A program made the position numbers and the translations under genes. The notes beneath the pieces are model-generated. The model did no database searches. It was not told the origin of the DNA and worked only from the letters and a program-made list of their open reading frames with translations. From an uncultured Sphingomonadaceae bacterium (GTDB lineage Bacteria > Pseudomonadota > Alphaproteobacteria > Sphingomonadales > Sphingomonadaceae), in contig CALLWN010000165.1 in NCBI GenBank assembly GCA_938016505.1, forward strand, positions 1-6,272: a DNA stretch of 6,272 nucleotides, given 5' to 3'. Below are positions 1-4,496 of the stretch, piece by piece. Numbering within the stretch: the first letter of the stretch is position 1; each line of letters starts with the position of its first letter.

Positions 1-353
1 TTGCGGCTGAAGTTGGTGACCATGCAGGTCGCCCGCAGGCCCTGCGAGCCGGAGACCGTAATGTCGCCGTCCATGACGGCGAACTCCATCGCGGCCCGGT
101 TGAGGAAGGTGTCGCGGATCGCGCCGAAGTCGTCGTCAGCCGTGTCCCAGACCATCTCGAACTCGATGGAGCCGTCCTTGAGCGTGGCGACCGTGGCCCG
201 CCAGCCGTTGTTGCCGCGCGTGGTCACGTCGGCCTCGCCGGCCTCCAGGTTCAGTGTCACGTCCTTGACGTTCTTGACCTCGTTCCAGACCGGCACGGCG
301 AAGGTGCCGGTGTTGCGATACAGCTTGGCGTCGAGGCCGAGTTTGACTGCCAT
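1..353 (-). CDS. Phage tail tube-like protein, 5' part (continues past left edge)
   Basis: The first 117 codons are visible. The protein opens MAVKLGLDAKLYRN, then has a run of short beta-strand-like segments (VKNVKDVTLNLEAGEADVTT, then ATLKDGSIEFEMVW), then DTFLNRAAMEFAVMDG. This pattern of 'small molecule-like' strands with a helix and 'DVTLNLE..EADVTTR.N.GW' is typical of TP901-1/lambda-type tail tube proteins, which stack as hexamers to form the inner tube of the tail. The start is ATG at 353-351, preceded five bases upstream by GGAGG (complement of 359-363). That site lies against the stop codon of the preceding gene (364-366), so translation is probably coupled. The position at the end of the connector genes fits a tail tube. 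The C-terminus is cut by the window. The structural role is fairly secure; the exact family is from recognition, not a search. Confidence 0.72.
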   Translation of the reverse strand, partial: MAVKLGLDAKLYRNTGTFAVPVWNEVKNVKDVTLNLEAGEADVTTRGNNGWRATVATLKDGSIEFEMVWDTADDDFGAIRDTFLNRAAMEFAVMDGDITVSGSQGLRATCMVTNFSR

Positions 354-363
354 GACATCCTCC

Positions 364-795
364 TCAACGGACCGAGTCGCGCCACAGGGCGGGCAACTGC
401 GGTTTCTCTTGCTCGAAGGCCGGTCCCATGTACGGCCGGGGCCGGTAGCGCGCGTGCCGCGCCTTGCCGCGATCCTCGATCACCGCATCGCCGCCATGCT
501 CCAGGAGGCGCGGCGCCGGCGAGCCTTCCTTCGTCAGCGTCGGGCCGATGACGACGCTCTTGCGCTGCGGGTCGTAGGCGAACAGGATGAACTTCCGCAA
601 CAGGCCCACGTGCGAATACGGCGGTGTCCCCGGCGGGCTCGTCCCCTTGCGCTTGCGGATCGAGGTCTTGGCCCGCTGCCGCACGAACGCGCCGAACTTC
701 GAGAACACCCGCCGCGTGCCGGCGTCCACCGACCGCTTGACCTTGTCGCGGTCGAAAAAGCCGCCTTTCGCTACTTTGAAGGTCATGCCGATCAT
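364..795 (-). CDS. HK97 gp10-like head-tail connector / tail completion protein
   Basis: A 143-residue basic protein. Features seen: an N-terminal helix region (FDRDKVKRSVDAGTRRVFSKFGAFVRQRAKTSI, residues 14-46), a Gly/Pro-rich loop (GTSPPGTPPYSHVGLLRKFI, 51-70), a strand YDPQRKSVVIGP (74-85), an LLEHGG motif (97-102) and RPRPYMGPAFE (118-128). The order helix, 'S.PG.PP', 'svviGp', 'LEhGG', 'RPfm.PA' is the hallmark of HK97 gp10-like proteins, which act at the neck or tail end in joining head and tail. ATG at 795 is preferred over the second Met (codon 4) because GGAGG (802-806) sits six bases before it but fifteen before the other. The gene starts three bases after the previous stop. Family assignment is good; the exact place in the particle is inferred. 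Confidence 0.75.
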   Translation of the reverse strand: MIGMTFKVAKGGFFDRDKVKRSVDAGTRRVFSKFGAFVRQRAKTSIRKRKGTSPPGTPPYSHVGLLRKFILFAYDPQRKSVVIGPTLTKEGSPAPRLLEHGGDAVIEDRGKARHARYRPRPYMGPAFEQEKPQLPALWRDSVR

Positions 796-798
796 GCG

Positions 799-1224
799 TC
801 ACCTCCACACGCGATAGGTCAGCGTGATGACGCTCGTGAACTGCCGGAACTCGTCCAGGTGTTCCAGCGAGTAGACCGGCTCGTTCTTGACCTCGACGCA
901 GCGGGCCTGCGGGTAGCCGGCCAGCGGTTGGCGGCGGAAGTGGTCGGCGATCTCTTCGACCAGGCCCATGAGCGCGTCCAGCGCCGCCGGCGTCATGTCG
1001 GTCTTCTGCTGGACCGCCACGTCGATCAGGTAATCGAAGGTGTCGCGGTTGCGGTCCAGCGTCTTTGAAGCCAGCGAGCGAGGCACGACGCTGACCTTCA
1101 GCTCCGTCATCTCGGACAGCTCGAACTTGGGCTGGTAGTGCCGCTCGGCGGTCAACGGCTGGCTGAACGGGGTTCCGTTCAGTTGCTCGACCACGGCGTC
1201 GGCGATGTCGAGGATGACGGCCAT
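799..1224 (-). CDS. Putative tail terminator / neck protein
   Basis: A 141-residue protein that I do not recognise by one defining motif. It begins with a helix (MAVILDIADAVVEQLN), followed by strands (TELKVSVVPRS, residues 40-50; FDYLIDVAVQQK, 64-74), a long helix (TPAALDALMGLVEEIADHFRR, 78-98) and two C-terminal strands (ARCVEVKNEPVYS and FTSVITLTYRVWR). This helix-strand-strand-helix-strand-strand layout and the length match tail terminator and completion proteins of siphoviruses (lambda gpU-like fold), which cap the tail tube at the neck. The position between the putative head closure gene and the gp10-like gene supports this. The ATG at 1224 directly follows the TAG stop of the upstream gene with no base between them. 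A GGGGA sequence eight bases upstream serves as ribosome binding site. Function is inferred from context and predicted fold. Confidence 0.6.
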   Translation of the reverse strand: MAVILDIADAVVEQLNGTPFSQPLTAERHYQPKFELSEMTELKVSVVPRSLASKTLDRNRDTFDYLIDVAVQQKTDMTPAALDALMGLVEEIADHFRRQPLAGYPQARCVEVKNEPVYSLEHLDEFRQFTSVITLTYRVWR

Positions 1225-1605
1225 CTACTCAATCCCCACCTGCTTCGTGTGAATCCGCAGCACCTTGCGAAACACGTCCGACCAGCGCCAGGGCGGTTCC
1301 TTGCCGGGCGCCATGACCTCGTAGATGAAGGTCTTGGTCCCCTGCATTTCGCGGATCAGATCGCCGCGCTCAGGCAAGGCTGGCGAGCCGCCCAGCACCA
1401 GTTCCGCCGCGTGGATCAGGAAGTCGCGGTCGGTCCATTCCATGCGCACGCCGCCGTAGCCGTCATCGAGCTTGAGCAGCGTCCGGCCAACCGTGGCCTG
1501 CACCGTCGCCTCGTCCGCGCCGCGCCGGTAGACGACCGGACGTGAAGCGTGGGTCTTGAGCTGGTCGGCCAGCCAGTCGGAGCCGGTTTGCAGCAGGTCG
1601 GCCAT
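1225..1605 (-). CDS. Putative head-tail joining (head closure) protein, lambda FII-like
   Basis: A 126-residue protein. An N-terminal helix (ADLLQTGSDWLADQLKTHAS) is followed by mostly beta sequence: RPVVYRRGADEATVQATVGRT (22-42), a conserved-looking DRDFLIHAAELVLGG (59-73), PERGDLIREMQGTKTFIYEVM (78-98), and an end with WRWSDVFRKVLRIHTKQ. The pattern 'VvYrRG...v.atvG', 'DFlI...L', 'P..GD.I', 'YEV', 'RIHTK' recalls small head completion and stopper proteins of the lambda FII / gp16-like kind, which sit under the portal ring. The start at 1605 was chosen because GAGGA lies four bases before it and it begins seven bases after the decoration gene stop. A longer start at 1677 would overlap that gene by 65 bases and adds a low-complexity Pro/Arg leader. 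Structural role likely; exact family uncertain. Confidence 0.55.
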   Translation of the reverse strand: MADLLQTGSDWLADQLKTHASRPVVYRRGADEATVQATVGRTLLKLDDGYGGVRMEWTDRDFLIHAAELVLGGSPALPERGDLIREMQGTKTFIYEVMAPGKEPPWRWSDVFRKVLRIHTKQVGIE

Positions 1606-1612
1606 CGCTTCC

Positions 1613-1939
1613 TCACTGGAGCATGCGGACCCGCGCCGTGGCGTCGGTGGCGGCCGCGGCGCGGACCACCTTGCCAACCTGCTTGTTGCCGGCGGCGGTC
1701 GTGGTCACGACCTTGGCCACGTTGTCCCAGTACACGATGGTGCCGACCGCCAGCGCGCCGGCAGCCTTGGCGAAGTCAAAGACGCCCTGGACCGCCAGCG
1801 CGCCGAGCTTGTTGGCCTTGATGTCCAGCTTGGCAACCCCGACCAAGTCGCCCTGCACGACCACGTCGCCGGCGGCAACGTCCGCACCCGGCGTGTAGTC
1901 GGTGGCCGCGCCTTCGTGAACGAAAACGGCTTGTGCCAT
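1613..1939 (-). CDS. DUF2190-type capsid decoration (cement) protein
   Basis: A 108-residue, small, Ala/Val/Gly-rich beta protein. It opens MAQAVFVHEGAATDYTPGAD, followed by AAGDVVVQGDLVGVAKLDIK, GALAVQGVFDFAKAAGA and VGTIVYWDNVAKVVTTTAAGN, and ends with VRMLQ. The 'DYTPgaaVaaGdvVv.gdlvGva', 'lav.GvFdfak', 'G..vYWd.....vtt' arrangement is characteristic of DUF2190, a family of trimeric capsid-stabilising proteins that bind on the outer surface of HK97-fold heads. Its position directly after the major capsid gene is where such genes usually sit. ATG at 1939 has a perfect AAGGAG (1948-1953) eight bases upstream, and the 26-base gap to the capsid stop is the largest in the structural block. No odd features seen. 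Confidence 0.85.
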   Translation of the reverse strand: MAQAVFVHEGAATDYTPGADVAAGDVVVQGDLVGVAKLDIKANKLGALAVQGVFDFAKAAGALAVGTIVYWDNVAKVVTTTAAGNKQVGKVVRAAAATDATARVRMLQ

Positions 1940-1965
1940 GATTCGATCTCCTTGGGTTCAATGCC

Positions 1966-4017
1966 TTACGCGCCGGCGCTCTTGACCGTCGCCCGGAAGT
2001 CCTGCATGGCGACGCCGAAATCGAAATAACCCCGCCACTTCATGCCCAGGGTGTCAAAGTCGGTCTCGCCCGATTCGATGGTCGGGGTGCGCTGGCCGCG
2101 CAGATAGGCGATCTCCATCGCCGCCACGTCGGCCGGGTTGGCGAGCAGATACCAGGCGGTCGCGCTGCCGCCGGCGATCCCCTGCGAGTTCAGGTAGGGC
2201 GAAGCCAGCGGAATCCACTTGCCGGCGTGCGGGTTGTTGGCCGGCTTGGCGCTGGTGGTCAGCTCGTTGACCCGCGTCTCGGTCATCAACTGCTGGGCGA
2301 CGACCTTGAGCGAGGTCGGCACCAGCAGGATGGCCGGGGAGATCAGGATCGGCTTGCCGTCCTTGTCCACCTGGTCCATGAACAGCTGCTCGGCGGTGGT
2401 CAGCGACGTGATCTGCAAGACCGAGGTCGCCCCGGAGAAGAAGTTCTTGTTGCCCGCGCTGAAGAAGCCGCCGGGGTTGGAGAGCAGCAGCGTGAACACC
2501 GCCGATTCGACTGCCAGGGCCGACTGCCGCCCCAGGATGCGCGGGATTTGCAGGAACGCTCCGAGGTCGTCATTGATGATCATCTGCCGGGTCAGCGCGA
2601 TGATCTTGCCGTAGGTGTCGATCTGGTTCGTGTAGGCTTCTTCGGTGAGCTGGGCGTGCTTCAGCTCGCCGTCCGGCCCGACCTTCTCGAAGGTGCCCTG
2701 GCCCGTCATCCGGTAGCGCGTGACTTGCTTGAAGTCGTTTACGTCGGCCTGGGCGCAGATGCGGACCGCCACGCTCTCGACCGCGCTGTAGGCTTCCAGC
2801 AGCGCTTTGTTGGCGACGTTGGAGAGGATGCCCGACAGGCTGATCGTCGAGAAGCCGCCCGCCGCCGCGCGGAGGGTGCGGTCTGCCTCGAATGCAGTGC
2901 GGATCGTATCGTCGTTCATCCGGCCCGGCCGGGCGTGCCCTCCGGCGGCATGGATGACGTGGTAGAACAGCTCGTGCAGCCCCATGCCGCGCAGATCGCG
3001 GGACCGGGCGGTCTCGACCGCCTGCTCGCCGTACCAGCCGACCACCTTGGCCTCGGGCATCCGCACCGACAGGCACAAGGCGGCTTCAATGGCCTGGGCG
3101 GCGGGCGCTTTGCCGCCGGCCTGGATTGCCGGGCCCTGGGGCCGGGACACGCGGAGCACTTCCAGCTCGGCGCGGGTCGCGTCCCAGCCTTCCTCGATGG
3201 CCCTGGCCTCGATGTCGCCATGCTTGCCGCAGACCTTGCGGATGGCGGCGATGCGTTTGCTCTCGGCCGCCGCCTCGGCGCGGATGGTCGCTGCCGGGTT
3301 CGGGTCGTCTCCCTCACCTGCTGAGGGCGGCGTCGGCTTGCCGGCCTGGGCGTCGAAGATCATCCGCAGGCATTTGGCTTGCTGCTCGTTCAGGGCGTCC
3401 ACGGCGAAGCCCTGCGACTCGGCCCACTGTGCAAAGTCCATGTCATGGCTCTCCTTTTCGCTGGCGGCGATCTGCGCGGACGTGTTCTCATCCGCGCCGA
3501 ACACCACGAAGCTGATCTCGCCCAGCGTGGCCCGCCGGGCGATGTTGACCGGGCCGGGGAACTCCCGGCCGTTGGCCTGCGAGGTTTTTCCCTCCGGCAC
3601 GAACTCGACTTGGTCTGCCCGCGCCCCGATGGACGCCTGCCACGAGAAACCCCTGTCGTTGAGAGCGACCACTTGCTTGGCTTTCGGAGAGTCACCCATG
3701 ACCTGGCCGGCGACGACGAGCTGATCGTTCATCACCGCGATGGAGTCGGTCTGCCCCATCACGAAATCCACATCGCGGGTGTGGTCGAGCAGGATTGGAC
3801 GCCGCTGCTTGCCGACTTGCAGCCCTTGCAGATCGACGACCACCGGATAGCGCCAGCCGGCCAGTTGCATGGCCCCACCGGTGTAGGCGGTCATGGTAAA
3901 GCGTCGCAGCTTCTGCGCTTCGCCGTCGGCCGGGGCCGCTTCCAGTTCAACGGATGCCGCCAGCAGGTTCAGCGACCGGTTGTCAGGCGGCTTGTTCTTC
4001 GAGTTCGCCTTGATCAT
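1966..4017 (-). CDS. Prohead protease / major capsid protein fusion
   Basis: A 683-residue protein joining two phage head functions. Residues about 38-180 look like an HK97-type (S78/U35) prohead protease: RRPILLDHTRDVDFVMG carries the likely catalytic His79, and FSWQASIGA carries the likely nucleophile Ser129. Residues about 193-300 are helical, charged and linker-rich (a PTPPSAGEGDDPNPAAT stretch), resembling a scaffold or delta domain that is removed during maturation. Residues about 300-683 resemble an HK97-fold major capsid protein, with NDDTIRTAFEADRTL, LTRQMIINDDLGAF and IPRILGRQSA, and the C-terminal ETDFDTLGMKWRGYFDFGVAMQDFRA that is typical of this capsid type. ATG at 4017 has AGAGGA (4026-4031) eight bases upstream and overlaps the portal stop by 35 bases, so translation is probably coupled in an intact phage. 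A second start at Met193 is listed separately. No frameshift is seen; the gene appears intact. Confidence 0.88.
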   Translation of the reverse strand: MIKANSKNKPPDNRSLNLLAASVELEAAPADGEAQKLRRFTMTAYTGGAMQLAGWRYPVVVDLQGLQVGKQRRPILLDHTRDVDFVMGQTDSIAVMNDQLVVAGQVMGDSPKAKQVVALNDRGFSWQASIGARADQVEFVPEGKTSQANGREFPGPVNIARRATLGEISFVVFGADENTSAQIAASEKESHDMDFAQWAESQGFAVDALNEQQAKCLRMIFDAQAGKPTPPSAGEGDDPNPAATIRAEAAAESKRIAAIRKVCGKHGDIEARAIEEGWDATRAELEVLRVSRPQGPAIQAGGKAPAAQAIEAALCLSVRMPEAKVVGWYGEQAVETARSRDLRGMGLHELFYHVIHAAGGHARPGRMNDDTIRTAFEADRTLRAAAGGFSTISLSGILSNVANKALLEAYSAVESVAVRICAQADVNDFKQVTRYRMTGQGTFEKVGPDGELKHAQLTEEAYTNQIDTYGKIIALTRQMIINDDLGAFLQIPRILGRQSALAVESAVFTLLLSNPGGFFSAGNKNFFSGATSVLQITSLTTAEQLFMDQVDKDGKPILISPAILLVPTSLKVVAQQLMTETRVNELTTSAKPANNPHAGKWIPLASPYLNSQGIAGGSATAWYLLANPADVAAMEIAYLRGQRTPTIESGETDFDTLGMKWRGYFDFGVAMQDFRATVKSAGA
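3439..3456 (-). promoter_or_regulatory. Internal ribosome binding site and start codon for a separate capsid protein
   Basis: Inside the protease-capsid gene, AAGGAG (complement of 3451-3456) lies nine bases before an in-frame ATG at 3441-3439, codon 193. This is as good as the Shine-Dalgarno sites in front of the real genes of this window. It falls precisely at the boundary between the protease domain and the helical scaffold/capsid part. Initiation here would give a 491-residue product (1966-3441) starting MDFAQWAESQGF. Overlapping in-frame starts in head genes are known from lambda, where scaffold Nu3 is made from within protease gene C. An out-of-frame ATG five bases upstream could compete. 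The site is visible; its use is inferred. Confidence 0.6.
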
Positions 4018-4462
4018 CGACGGGTTCCTCTTCGTTCTGGTCTGCCGGTGTGGGCTGGGTCTGCGCCGGCGTAAGCCCCAGCTCCTGCATGAGCGCGATC
4101 TCCTTGGCCCGCTGGCGCAGGGCCTCTTCCCAGTCCCGGCCCTGGCGGGCGTACTCGTGGGCCAGCGTGGTCGTGTGGTTGGCCAGGCGGGTCGCTTGAG
4201 CGGATGCTTCCTTGGCGGGATCGACGTGTTCCTGCCCGTCCCAGAACCACTGGTGCGGCCAGTCGCCGATGAGGCCGAGGCCGGCGGGCAAGAAGCCCGG
4301 AATCAATGCCGCCTCATCGAGCCAGGCGGCGAGAATGCGATCCAGGACGACGCATTCGAGGTGCGCCTGATCGACGCGGATCGCCTTGAAGTAGGTCTGG
4401 TGGTCGAGCCGGCCGGAGGCGTAGTTGTAGCCTGACGAGTTGCCGGCCGCGACGTTGAAGGG
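3983..4462 (-). pseudogene. Lambda-family portal protein, 3' fragment interrupted by the recombinase region
   Basis: The last 159 codons of a portal gene. The sequence PFNVAAGNSSGYNYASGRLD, then HQTYFKAIRVDQAHLECVVLD, WLDEAALIPGFLP, WPHQWFWDGQEHVDPAKEA and RLANHTTTLAHEYARQGRDWEE is an unmistakable C-terminal third of lambda-type portals. These form the dodecameric ring at the capsid vertex through which DNA is packaged. It ends with an acidic tail (NEEEPVDDQGELEEQAA). Full members are about 480-530 residues, so roughly 350 N-terminal residues are missing here. Upstream in the same frame the sequence stays open to 4984, but that is another frame of the recombinase gene and has no portal character. 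No ATG or GTG with a Shine-Dalgarno lies near the join; only a TTG at 4480 without one. It is therefore unlikely to be translated on its own unless excision restores the gene. Confidence 0.85.
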
Positions 4463-4496
4463 TGATCGAAAGACGTGCAAATGGCGAACAACTACG
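4420..4496. repeat. 9-bp inverted repeat flanking the recombinase-portal junction
   Basis: CGTAGTTGT at 4420-4428 (inside the portal YNYA codons) is the exact reverse complement of ACAACTACG at 4488-4496 (over the recombinase stop codon). The two arms are 59 bases apart and centred at 4458, inside the first portal codons. The inner bases show no further symmetry. Attachment sites of serine integrases are imperfect inverted repeats around the crossover, but usually span about 40-50 bp, so these arms lie rather far out. It may be chance. Confidence 0.25.
4463..4491. other. Junction between recombinase-bearing DNA and the portal gene (candidate attachment half-site)
   Basis: These 29 bases separate the recombinase stop codon from the first codon that reads as portal (Pro of PFNVAAGN). 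In the portal frame they would encode residues ending in HLHVFRS, which do not fit the portal family. They contain no recognisable gene, ribosome binding site or terminator. Serine integrases commonly lie next to their own attachment site, so the crossover point is expected within or just left of this stretch, roughly 4455-4475. The exact core cannot be fixed without the other end of the element or an uninterrupted relative. Confidence 0.5.

Noticed and set aside
1..1068. Long plus-strand open frame of 355 codons
   Set aside because: It runs antisense to three clear phage genes, has an Arg/Ala/Leu-rich composition typical of antisense frames in GC-rich DNA, and shows no recognisable domain.
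1606..1677. Earlier start for the head closure gene
   Set aside because: It overlaps the decoration gene by 65 bases and adds a low-complexity leader; the later ATG has a Shine-Dalgarno at good distance and normal spacing.
2227..4074. Several long plus-strand frames across the capsid gene
   Set aside because: All are antisense to the intact protease-capsid gene, with biased composition and no ribosome binding sites or family resemblance.
4451..4480. Imperfect direct repeat GACGTTGAA / GACGTGCAA near the junction
   Set aside because: Only seven of nine bases match over a short distance; too weak to call a target duplication or att core.
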